Shown: piece after piece, positions 10,601 through 17,813 of the stretch
How positions within the stretch are numbered: the first letter of the stretch is position 1
Layout of the letters: the number at the start of each line of letters is the position of its first letter
Source of the DNA: Takakia lepidozioides
Lineage: Eukaryota; Streptophyta; Takakiopsida; Takakiales; Takakiaceae
Direction of reading: 5' to 3'
Length of the DNA: 20,000 bases
Assembly (NCBI GenBank): GCA_030704615.1
Contig: JAKLZA010000187.1
Location: 1-20,000, forward strand
Notes under the pieces: model-generated
What the model saw: only the letters and a program-made list of their open reading frames with translations
Database searches by the model: none
Told to the model about the DNA's origin: nothing
Made by a program: the position numbers and the translations under genes

Positions 10601-12835
10601 ATCCCGCGCATCTCGTTGGATGCCCGTGGTACCTGGACATGTCTGGCGGTATTGTTGACGAGTCTGAGAAAGATCTGCACGCCTTGGCAGAAGAGAAGAG
10701 AAAGGAAAGACGTGTCCCTGCTGGGCCAAAGTCGGCAAAGGAATCTGCTGCTCTGGAAGAATCCAGAAAGGCAGCTGAGATGGCACAAAAGACGGTGGAT
10801 GCAGCTGTGCAGGCCCAACAGAAGGGGTCGAAGAAGAGGACTCGCCAGCAAGGAGCAGCTGTTGTGACACCCGCCAAAACGAAGAAGCAGAAACAGCCTG
10901 TTCAGGAAGAGGGTGAGGAAGAGGACTCCGATGGAGACTTTGCAACCAGCCCACCCCCCCAAACGCAGGCTGCCTCCCCTGTGCCCACCGTTGTCACGAG
11001 AGGCACGAGAACTGGCTCGGCAAAGAAGGCACTCTTCAACCCCCCAGGGGGGCACCCTTTCGAGCCGGTGGAAATGAAGAGGCCGAAAGTGGCTCCCGAA
11101 ACAGTAGTCCAGTGTGTAAATGAGAGTTTCTTGGCGGCTTTGGATGGACGGGCAGCCAAGTTGGCATACATGAAGACCATGGAGGGTCTGAAGGGCAGAG
11201 CACTGAAGAAGGCGACTGCCGAAGAGCCTTCCGACACCCCAGGATTTCAGAATATGGTCTCGTTCTTTGAGAGGGTGTGTGCAGACAAGGATTGTAGGAG
11301 GGGCGGAAATGCCACCGAGTGGTCTTGCGATATGATCATCTTGGATATTCCGGACGGAGAGCCTGTGGAAGGACTGCAAGCTTTGCCATCTTGGAACAGG
11401 TACTCGGAGGACTTTTGGAAGAAAGGATTCGGGCTTGCCCGCATGGTGTTGGACGACAGAGGCTGTGTGGTTGTCCTGGCGAGCAGAGGAAAAAACACTC
11501 AGACAGGAATTGCGAAGTGGACCCGCAAGAGCGCCGTCCCGATTCTGAAAAAGAAGTGGACGTGCATCAACACACTGGGCCTTCGGTCGGAAGGGAAGAA
11601 GGTGATTACGACACTGGCACTCGTCCATTCATTTGCTTGGGTGTTTTCAAATGCGGTGCCGCATTCGGTTTCTAATCGTTTTCCCCCTGTGTATGCAGAC
11701 GAAGCAGTTCGATGCATACTGCTTTGTGAAGGAGAACTCCACCTTTGCTTTCCGGAAGGAGGGAGGAAAGGTTGACCCGAACTGCGACCCACTCGATTAC
11801 GACGTTCTGTTCAACAACGTTCCCAAGGAACTTCTCCCTCATAGCCTCACTTCAACGGAACCCCTGCGGTACTCACGGACTCGGAGCCCTGCCTTCATTC
11901 AGACAATTATGGAGACATGCACAGACGTGGAGGGCACAGTGCTCGACCTCATCTGTGGGACAGGTATGCAGAATCTTGATCTATGCTGTTCTGCAAATTC
12001 TCGTTAGGATGTAGTTCGCAACATCTGAAGCGCCATGTGGTAATGTGTGGATGGCATTGTAACAGGTGCCTCAATGTGGGCTGGGCGGTTTTCCGACCGG
12101 CACCTCTTTGCCTACGAGGAGGATTCATCCGTGTGGGGATCCCATCTGGAGGGGCTGCAACGGAATGTGAAGGCTCCCGACAGAGCGGAAGTCTCCTCGG
12201 ATTCGTCGGAGTCCGAGGAAGACACAGTGGACATTGATGCGGAGGAGAACCCGGAATACGAGTGAGTGCAAACATTGTAAGTTTGCAAAGCCTTCTGGGT
12301 CATTTATGTCAAACGAATTTCCCGACTGTGGTTCTCATTAGTCTCGTTGATGATTGTCATGTGCAGGATTGCAGGGTCCGGGTCGAAACATGTAGGGCCT
12401 ACACTTCCTGCCAGGAAGAATGTCCCGTTCTTTGCGAGGGCCGACTTCATGACGAGCCCGGTGAGGGACTACTCCCTTCCTAGTTATGCAGCTAAACTCG
12501 CAAATACAGCGATTAGAAGAAGTGAGAATCCCAGTAAAGTAGAGCAGATTTTGGAGAGGGCTAGGGAGGACAGAAGGATAAGGAAAGAGTTGGCAGCAGC
12601 TCAGACAGGTAGACGGGTACGAAAGTACATATGTGATTCAGCGGATGAGAGCGACGCAGACAGGGAGGAAGACGACCCAACGGAGGTGAGATGGACAGTT
12701 CCGCAAGGGGAAGATGGGATTTTCGAAAGCCTGGCCAACGAGCAGTCCGCTGGAGATGAGAGAGGCACTGAGGGGGTGGAGGAGGAGCAGGACAGTCTAG
12801 AACAGGATGAGGATTCGGATGATTTTCAAGATTAA
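7627..12835 (+). CDS. ParB-like / beta-class DNA methyltransferase fusion, ten exons
   Basis: Exons: 7627-7797, 7901-9148, 9261-9450, 9551-9835, 9889-10035, 10119-10336, 10482-11601, 11699-11963, 12066-12261 and 12367-12835. All nine introns are GT-AG, 53-145 nt, and phases agree at every junction. The product is about 1436 residues if two missing bases in exon 2 (near 8928 and 8957) are allowed for; with those the total is an exact multiple of three. Residues 1-57 are basic, and the next 250 or so are low-complexity Pro/Ala/Glu. A ParB-like fold follows at about 325-475, with DGNHRLLAW at 424-432. Then come helical segments, a Lys-rich possible nuclear signal near 868-895, and methyltransferase motifs IV (D1042-IPD) and I (D1210-LICGTG). 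The tail is acidic. The ATG at 7627 is the first in-frame one. The likely role is sequence-directed DNA modification in the nucleus, but the substrate is unknown. Separately, the odd DIPD motif leaves catalysis uncertain. Confidence 0.75.
8699..9146 (+). other. ParB/sulfiredoxin-like domain (exon 2)
   Basis: The order of motifs matches ParB N-terminal domains. RIPLCRMVSLPIVRQ is followed by a helix, DVDKLKFAFREGYRLGSAAF, resembling the 'L..s....G....pi.V' box. Then comes FFVWDGNHRLLAWWEYIK, the DG-x-HR box, then a hydrophobic strand (YMVECVILKV) and finally DSSLLKNAMADLN, like the 'ee.l.la..EN' end. In bacteria and phages such domains occur beside or fused to DNA methylases. The two frame jumps lie between the first and second boxes; either side reads as sensible protein. 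The family assignment is by motif and needs a profile search. Confidence 0.7.
8926..8958 (+). other. Two apparent single-base losses in the ParB exon
   Basis: Reading passes from frame 2 (ending HTRNT, then a stop at 8945-8947) to frame 1 (EFEATLKGD, from 8929) and then to frame 0 (DFGHMSGK, from 8958). Each step is explained by one missing base, near AACACG|AATTC and GATCC|GAC. No intron of this size is possible. All other exons join in frame, so these breaks are either assembly errors or very recent mutations. Confidence 0.7.
9179..9200. repeat. Palindrome copy in intron 2
   Basis: CGAAATGCGGTGCCGCATTTCG is symmetric except for the two central bases and shares the core of satellite A. It lies inside the 112-nt intron 9149-9260, away from both splice sites. 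Confidence 0.85.
10387..10409. repeat. Palindrome copy in intron 6
   Basis: GGAAATGCGGCACCGCATTC followed by GCATTTT lies inside intron 10337-10481. The same CATTCGCATTTT extension is found in the last copy of satellite A (near 7270), so the intron copy and the array copy share a subtype. Confidence 0.85.
11305..12261 (+). other. Permuted beta-class methyltransferase domain (exons 7-9)
   Basis: CDMIILDIPDGEP (Asp 1042) occupies the place of motif IV (usually DPPY or SPPY). It is followed about 50 residues on by a hydrophobic strand, GCVVVLASRG. SPAFIQTIMETC fits motif X, and VLDLICGTG-ASMWAG with RHLFAYEED fits motifs I and II (usual forms D-P-F-x-G-x-G-T and R-x-x-G-x-E-x-D). The order IV...X-I-II, with about 168 residues between the motif IV and motif I Asp, is that of beta-class N6-adenine/N4-cytosine DNA methylases, not of MT-A70 or cytosine-C5 enzymes. 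The motif I glycines straddle intron 8. Confidence 0.72.
11649..11665. repeat. Palindrome copy in intron 7
   Basis: AAATGCGGTGCCGCATT with flanking CGGTTTC lies inside the 97-nt intron 11602-11698. Reading through instead of splicing would keep an open frame with GNAAPH-like residues, as in the arrays. Splicing at AAG|GTGATT with acceptor TGCAG|ACG is preferred because it leads into the conserved exon 8 in phase 0. Confidence 0.8.
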
Positions 12836-12970
12836 TAGAATTTTAATGAAGTCTCTGTAAATGTAAATTCTCTTCCAGAGTATATAAAGGAAATTCTGCC
12901 CGACATTCGTGACCCCTCTCCAGTGTGCATTCCAGCCACACAATCGCCCAAACCACGACGCTCCCAAAAT
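12836..12970 (+). promoter_or_regulatory. 3' flank of the methyltransferase gene with a TATATAAAG motif
   Basis: After the TAA the sequence is AT-rich (TTTTAATGAAG, TGTAAATGTAAA), consistent with a plant-type poly(A) region lacking a perfect AATAAA. A strong TATA-box-like motif, TATATAAAG, lies at 12881-12889 and points toward palindrome cluster B. Whether it drives a transcript is unknown. Confidence 0.35.
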
Positions 12971-13692
12971 CAGAAATGGGGCACCGCATTTCCAAAATTT
13001 TGGCAACTCTAAGAACCTCTTTTGGAAATGCGGCACCGCATTTCCAAAACAGGGGAGGGACTAAATTTTCCATTTCAATGTTGGCATAGTAAAAAGTAAT
13101 CTGAATTGGAAATGCGGTGCCGCATTTCCAAAATTTCCTTTGTCCACACGCCAGTTTTGGCCTCTCCCGCTCATTGCATGGATGCCACCACGCTTACAGA
13201 GGTCGAACAAGGAGGTCGACATGGCGGGATTGAAAATGCGGTGCCGCATTTCATATTGGGGATGGTCGTTGTTCGAACTGCAGGCCCATCAGCAAAAATT
13301 GGCACCGCATTCCATTTAAAAAAAAGTCGATGACGGACATGGAAATGCGGCGCCGCATTTCCAGAACGGACATCGCAATTTGTCCATTTGCAGACCCTCT
13401 CTCGGAAATGCGGTAACGCATTCCATCGCGCTGGTCGGAAATGTCACACTTTTCGAAGTGTTGTACGGAAATGCGGCACCGCATTCCCTTGTCCAAAAAG
13501 AAGTTTCCATTGCCAAGCTGGAAATGCGTCGCCGCATTTGCAATGCCAACCTCGTTTTCTGATCAATTTATAGACCCGTGTTGGTATTTCGTGTACCTGG
13601 ACGGAAATGATGCACCGCATTTTCTTGTCCCACATGGAAATGCGGTGCCGCATTTCGATGCCGACATGGAAATGCGGTGCCGCATTTCAATG
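12971..13692. repeat. Palindrome cluster B
   Basis: About twelve copies of the AAATGCGG-NN-CCGCATTT palindrome occur here with irregular spacing of 33-120 bp. The copy at 13020-13049 has fully symmetric arms, TTTTGGAAATGCGG around CA. The last two copies (about 13635 and 13669) lie in a 34-bp direct repeat with CCGACATGG linkers. Spacers are mostly unlike each other, in contrast to satellite A. One copy near 13297 keeps only its right half. No gene is supported here; translated frames only reflect the repeat. Confidence 0.9.
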
Positions 13693-13945
13693 TCCGACAT
13701 GGCGTTACTCTGGTATATTCTTGACACATGACTCACATACCGGTTACTCTGCTATATTCATCCGGACAGACACATTGTAGAAATGAGACATCAAATTGTA
13801 AACAGTGGGCCAATTCCGACAGTTATTCAACACAATGAAACACAATCATACAGAAGTGAGGTACGATGGGTTTATTGATCGGACACGATGTCTCACATTT
13901 ACCAACTGCAGACAAAACTAAGCCCTTCCTCCTTCTACATGGGCT
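13693..13945. other. Intergenic stretch with poly(A) signal of the minus gene
   Basis: The stretch holds a short imperfect direct repeat (GTTACTCTGGTATATTC near 13705 and GTTACTCTGCTATATTC near 13742). On the minus strand an AATAAA hexamer lies at 13876-13871, 70 nt downstream of the stop of the minus-strand gene. I see no separate gene. Confidence 0.55.
13871..13876 (-). terminator. AATAAA poly(A) signal of the minus-strand paralog
   Basis: TTTATT on plus reads AATAAA on minus, 70 nt past the stop codon at 13946. The position is typical for a eukaryotic mRNA. Confidence 0.6.
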
Positions 13946-14647
13946 TCACCAAGTCGACGGAACTTCGATACCCCTCAAAACAAGCTCATCACTGCTGCGG
14001 CACCTCGAGGTAAACTGCAATTCGGTCGTTCTGCTGCCCTTGCTGGAGCCGACGACAATGTCATGTCCATCAATGATACCACCATCATACATTGACAAGG
14101 TCACTGTGGGCCTCATGTGCCCGTGCGATTCGTCTTCGCAACTCAGCCGAATGTCTCCATACACTGGAAGAGCGGAGTGATCTGCACGTATATAGTTTTC
14201 CCCGGTGCCGTCCTCCCTGGTCCACTGGCAGCAGTTCCAGCGCCAAAGCGAGGCCGTGCGTGATCTGTCCGGCATCCCTTTCCAGCTTGGTATATCGAGG
14301 TCAACAATTTTCAGGACCCACGGACCGCATTGACCCTCGCCCTCACCTCGCTCAAAGCGGTAATAGCCCTCCAGATACTCCATTGCGCGCAAAGACTCTT
14401 GCTTGATTCCAGCAGCGTCTGTGAAAACAGAGAGCCAGACAATGATGTCTCCTGATTCTGGTTTGAACATAGCATAATCGTGGCCATGATAAGGGCAGTC
14501 GGCTGGATTTCGGCGGCACGGCATCCTTGAAAAAGAGTAGCGGAGTACGCTCAATGACAGCAGCTCCCGGATGGAGGAGGAGCAGCGCGGTGGCTGGAAA
14601 AAGTTCAAGCTAACGCTGCAATTCCTCACAAACACTCCAGGGCACAT
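13946..14647 (-). CDS. Unrecognised 233-aa protein, paralog A
   Basis: This is a single uninterrupted frame with an ATG at 14645-14647 and an AATAAA 70 nt after the stop. I do not recognise the family. Features shared with the divergent plus-strand neighbour are RMPC-x-RN, DCP-x-x-x-x-DYAM, a GDI-x-x-W strand, EYL/I-x-x-Y-x-FERG, a WNCC-x-W motif, YGDIR, and DGG-I-x-G-x-DIVV near the C-terminus. The two proteins end alike (ELVLR-x-x-EVP). The alternating hydrophobic pattern of the C-terminal half suggests beta strands. There is no convincing signal peptide or membrane segment. Conservation with paralog B across the whole length argues for a real gene. Its job is unknown. Confidence 0.7.
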   Translation of the reverse strand: MCPGVFVRNCSVSLNFFQPPRCSSSIRELLSLSVLRYSFSRMPCRRNPADCPYHGHDYAMFKPESGDIIVWLSVFTDAAGIKQESLRAMEYLEGYYRFERGEGEGQCGPWVLKIVDLDIPSWKGMPDRSRTASLWRWNCCQWTREDGTGENYIRADHSALPVYGDIRLSCEDESHGHMRPTVTLSMYDGGIIDGHDIVVGSSKGSRTTELQFTSRCRSSDELVLRGIEVPSTW

Positions 14648-14781
14648 TTAAATTTCCCCCCTACAGGATCCTGGACCGATGAAGATTGGCTGCTGCATGA
14701 ATGTAGCCGTTTCAGTTTCCTACCCTGCCATGCAAACTATGGGCAGTCACTGCCAGGTGGGCCGATAGCCACTGGACACGA

Positions 14782-14844
14782 CGAAGTCCATCCCCTCTTC
14801 GATGTAAATGCGGCGCCGAATTTCCATCCGGGGGATGGACTTCG
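14782..14844. repeat. Nested hairpin between divergent paralogs
   Basis: CGAAGTCCATCCCC (14782-14795) and GGGGATGGACTTCG (14831-14844) are exact inverted arms. Between them lies a degenerate copy of the palindrome, TAAATGCGGCGCCGAATTTCC. The whole 63-bp element could form one long hairpin. It sits in the intergenic region shared by genes A and B and is repeated in copy 2 at about 16512-16575. Confidence 0.85.
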
Positions 14845-14872
14845 GTGGCAGATCTCAAACTATAACTTGTTG

Positions 14873-15635
14873 ATGAGAAAGATGTATGGTTCATCCACCG
14901 CTGGCGTGATGAACACGTTCCACCTCCGTCGGTGGGTACGTGTGACCCAGATGCTCCATTATTGGAGGCCGGACTGCTCTTCCGCTTCGTATCATTTCCA
15001 AAATCTAAGGGCTTCGTAGCTGTCCGCAAGGTCATCGGCATCCAAGTCGTCCTCAGGTCCTCCTTTGCAAGGATGCCGTGCTTCCGGAACCGGGACGACT
15101 GCCCTTTGGAGGCATCGATTATGCAATGTATTCGGCCACATCGGGAGACATTGTTATCTGGTACACAGATTACACAGAAGATACTGGTTCGATTGTGGAA
15201 ACATTGGTGGCTTTTGAGTATATCGTAGGCCACTACGCCTTCGAGCGGGGTGACGATCTTGGTCTGAGGAGTCCGTGGCTCCTGCGCATCCTCGATTCCG
15301 ATTTTCCCAGCTACGACGGTCACCCATGCAGAAGAAGGCGCACTGCTATGCTGTTGCGGTGGAACTGCTGCCACTGGACGTGGGTGGACTCCATCGGAGA
15401 GACCTATTCTCCTCGAGGAGTGCGCTCCTCTTCTCCATTGTATGGGGACATTCGCATTGGTGTGGACGACGAAAACGTGAAGATTTCCATATTCGATGGT
15501 GGTATGATTGAAGGGCAGGACATTGTGGTGAACATCACTAGGGGCGGTACAACGGCTGCAATCGACTTTACATGGAGGAGCCCCATGACTCATGAGCTAG
15601 TTCTGAGAGCAGTCGAAGTCCCATTGACAACGTGA
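14873..15635 (+). CDS. Unrecognised protein, paralog B, with frame breaks
   Basis: The conserved part (in frame to the TGA at 15635) reads GGIDYAMYSATSGDIVIWY, then FERGDDLGLRSPWLL, RWNCCHWTWVD, SPLYGDIRIGVDD and SIFDGGMIEGQDIVV. This matches paralog A motif for motif. Upstream, another frame carries HRWRDEHVPPPSVG, SSFARMPCFRNRDDC; copy 2 shows that a base is missing here near 15104 (CCCTTT against CCCATTT) and one near 14888 (ATGGTTC against ATGGGTTC). The start at 14873 is chosen by matching the ATG pair of copy 2; it is uncertain. An AATAAA lies 84 nt after the stop. The family and function are unknown. Confidence 0.6.
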
Positions 15636-16020
15636 CTTGTATTCAGTAGGCACAGGGCTCAAGATTTGATGGCACAATCAGCACAGTAGACGTGCTTCAA
15701 ATGCAATTCATGTGGATCAATAAAAACCTCATTGTGCCCTCTTTTTATTCTATTCTGTGTCCATCGTTGCCAGAATGCGTCATTGCTCATTTCGTTTGGG
15801 ATTGGGAGTGTGGGTGGATTTTGCAAATGGCTGGTAGGCTGAAATGGGCCCCCATTGTACAGAGCAGTACCACCCTACCATTCGCGAAACATTGCCTTTC
15901 AATATATAATTCTAAATAACATTGCCGAACCTCCTTCATCGGGAGGTCCTTCTCCCCCTATGACCGTGGCACCCTAAACCCTATTCCCGCGGACACTCAT
16001 TTCCGGAAAATAGTGCTGCT
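15636..16020 (+). other. 3' UTR and flank of paralog B
   Basis: The AATAAA at 15719-15724 is the likely poly(A) signal. The rest is unassigned and is repeated in copy 2. A short ACCCTAAACCCTA (15971-15983) resembles the plant telo-box; it is far too short for a telomere. Open frames here have no recognisable domain. Confidence 0.5.
15719..15724 (+). terminator. AATAAA poly(A) signal of paralog B
   Basis: An AATAAA hexamer lies 84 nt downstream of the TGA of paralog B and is kept at the same distance in copy 2. Confidence 0.6.
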
Positions 16021-16099
16021 CATGTTTTTTTCCACACTTACGACTCTGCTCATGGCTCATGCCGCTCATGGCTCATGGCTCATGAAATAGCAGCCCCCC
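16010..16099. repeat. GCTCATGG repeat at right end of copy 1
   Basis: Six GCTCATG words, four of them consecutive near 16053-16085, are followed by AAATAGCAGCCCCCC, where the block ends. The words are the reverse complement of those at 838-932. The same ending in copy 2 abuts unrelated sequence at 17841, which makes this a true boundary. Confidence 0.75.
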
Positions 16100-16378
16100 T
16101 CCAGATACTCCATTGCGCGCAAAGACTCTTGCTTGATTCCAGCAGCGTCCGTGAAAACAGAGAGCCAGACAATGATGTCTCCTGATTCTGGTTTGAACAT
16201 AGCATAATCGTGGCCATGATAAGGGCAGTCTGCTGGATTTCGGCGGCACGGCATCCTTGAAAAAGAGTAGCGGAGTACGCTCAATGACAGCAGCTCCCGA
16301 TGGAGGAGGAGCAGCGCGCGGTGGCTGGAAAAAGTTCAAGCTAACGCTGCAATTCCTCACAAACACTCCAGGGCACAT
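16066..16378 (-). pseudogene. Truncated 5' fragment of paralog A
   Basis: This is the copy-2 counterpart of the first part of gene A, from the same ATG (16376-16378) through RMPCRRNPADCPYHGHDYAM to AMEYLEG, about 16101. There the block junction cuts it, and reading continues into the GCTCATGG repeat as GGCYFMSHEP. A one-base loss near 16298 (CCCGATGG against CCCGGATGG in copy 1) and a two-base change near 16315 also break the frame. It lacks the WNCC and DGG-x-I-x-G blocks and so cannot give the full protein. Confidence 0.85.
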
Positions 16379-16511
16379 TTAATTCCCCCCCTACAGGATC
16401 CTGGACCGATGAGATTGGCTGCTGCATGAATGTAGCCGTTTCAGTTTCCTACCCTGCCATGCAAACTATGGGCAGTCACTGCCAGGTGGGCCGATAGCCA
16501 CTGGACCACGA

Positions 16512-16575
16512 CGAAGTCCATCCCCTCTTCGATGTAAATGCGGCGCCGAATTTCCATCCGGGGGGATGGACTTCG
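16512..16575. repeat. Nested hairpin, second copy
   Basis: The arms CGAAGTCCATCCCC (16512-16525) and GGGGATGGACTTCG (16562-16575) surround the same degenerate palindrome as at 14782-14844. Both arms are unchanged, although the flanks have gained indels. Confidence 0.85.
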
Positions 16576-16602
16576 GTGGCAGATCTCAAACTAAACTTGT
16601 TG

Positions 16603-17372
16603 ATGAGAAAGATGTATGGGTTCATCCACCGCTGGCGTGATGAACACGTTCCACCTCCGTCGGTGGGTACGTGGGACCCAGATGCTCCATTATTGGAGGC
16701 CGGACTGCTCTTCCGCTTCGCATCATTTCCAAAATCTAAGGGCTTCATAGCTGTCCGCAAGGTCGTTGTCATCGGCATCCAAGTCGTCCTCAGGTCCTCC
16801 TTTGCAAGGATGCCGTGCTTCCGAACCGGGACGACTGCCCATTTGGAGGCATCGATTATGCAATGTATTCGGCCACATTGGGAGACATTGTTATCTGGTA
16901 CACAGATTACAGAGAAGATACTGGTTCGATTGTGGAAACATTGGTGGCTTTTGAGTATATCCTAGGCCACTACGCCTTCGAGCGGGGTGACGATCTTGGT
17001 CTGAGGAGTCCGTGGCTCCTGCGCATCCTCGATTCCGATTTCCCAGCTACGACGGTCACCCATGCAGAAGAAGGCGCACTGCTATGCTGTTGCGGTGGAA
17101 CTGCTTGCCACTGGACGTGGGTGGACTCCATCGGAGAGACCTATTCTCCTCGAGGAGTGCGCTCCTCTTCTCCATTGTATGGGGACATTCGCATTGGTGT
17201 GGACGACGAAAACGTGAAGATTTCCATATTCGATGGTGGTATGATTGAAGGGCAGGACATTGTGGTGAACATCACTAGGGGCGGTACAACGGCTGCAATC
17301 GACTTTACCTGGAGGAGCCCCATGACTCATGAGCTAGTTTTGAGAGCAGTCGAAGTCCCATTGACAACGTGA
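16603..17372 (+). CDS. Unrecognised protein, paralog B', with frame breaks
   Basis: This is the copy-2 version of paralog B. The 5' part is open from ATG 16603 (MRKMYGFIHRWRDEHV) to about 16822. There one base is missing (TTCCGAACC against TTCCGGAACC in copy 1), and the frame switches. DDCPFGGIDYAMYSATLGD is intact here, unlike in copy 1. Between about 17038 and 17103 the frame is shifted by a lost T and restored by an extra T, which replaces the conserved RWNCC motif with unrelated residues. The end (TTT, stop at 17372) and the AATAAA 82 nt later match copy 1. Taken together the two copies suggest one intact ancestral frame. The function is unknown. Confidence 0.55.
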
Positions 17373-17454
17373 CTTGTATTCAGTAGGCACAGGGCTAAGA
17401 TTTGATTGCACAATCAGCACAGTAGACGTGCTTCAAATGCAATTCATGTGGATC

Positions 17455-17460
17455 AATAAA
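17455..17460 (+). terminator. AATAAA poly(A) signal of paralog B'
   Basis: The AATAAA lies 82 nt after the stop of paralog B', in the same context (GGATCAATAAAAACCTC) as in copy 1. Confidence 0.6.
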
Positions 17461-17813
17461 AACCTCATTGTGCCCTCTTTTTATTCTATTCTGTGTCCAT
17501 CGTTCCGAGAATGTGTCATTGCTCATTTCGTTTGGGATTGGGAGTGTGGGTGGATTTTGCAAGTGGTGGGCTGGTAGGCTGAAATGGGCCCCCATTGTAC
17601 AGAGCAGTACCACCCTACCATTCGCGAAACATTGCCTTTCAATATATAATTCTAAATAACATTGCCAAACCTCCTTCATCGGGAGGTCCTTCTCCCCCTA
17701 TGACCGTGGCACCCTAAACCCTATTCCCGCGGACACTCATTTCCGGAAAATAGTGCTGCTCATGTTTTTTTTCCACACTTACGACTCTGCTCATGGCTCA
17801 TGCCGCTCATGGC

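Larger units (their letters stand above)
14371..16099. repeat. Tandem block, copy 1 (1.73 kb)
   Basis: The block starts at CCAGATACTC (14371) and ends at GCAGCCCCCC (16099), and the same sequence starts again at 16101. It contains the 5' part of paralog A, the intergenic hairpin, all of paralog B, its poly(A) region and the GCTCATGG repeats. The copies differ by scattered substitutions and many one-base indels, mostly in short runs of one base. Confidence 0.92.

Noticed and set aside
10447-11628. 393-codon open frame on minus
   Set aside because: It lies antisense to exon 7 of the methyltransferase gene, which has consistent splice sites and domain motifs on plus; this frame shows none.
7627-12835. 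Bacterial or phage contamination, suggested by a ParB-methylase fusion
   Set aside because: Nine phase-consistent GT-AG introns and the surrounding eukaryotic repeats and poly(A) signals place it in a eukaryotic nuclear genome.
14712-15593. 293-codon open frame on minus
   Set aside because: It is antisense to paralog B, whose protein is conserved with paralog A; the minus frame runs through the hairpin and has no recognisable motif.
15971-15983. ACCCTAAACCCTA as an interstitial telomere
   Set aside because: It holds fewer than two repeat units. A telo-box-like regulatory motif or chance is more likely; it is simply copied again at 17711-17723.
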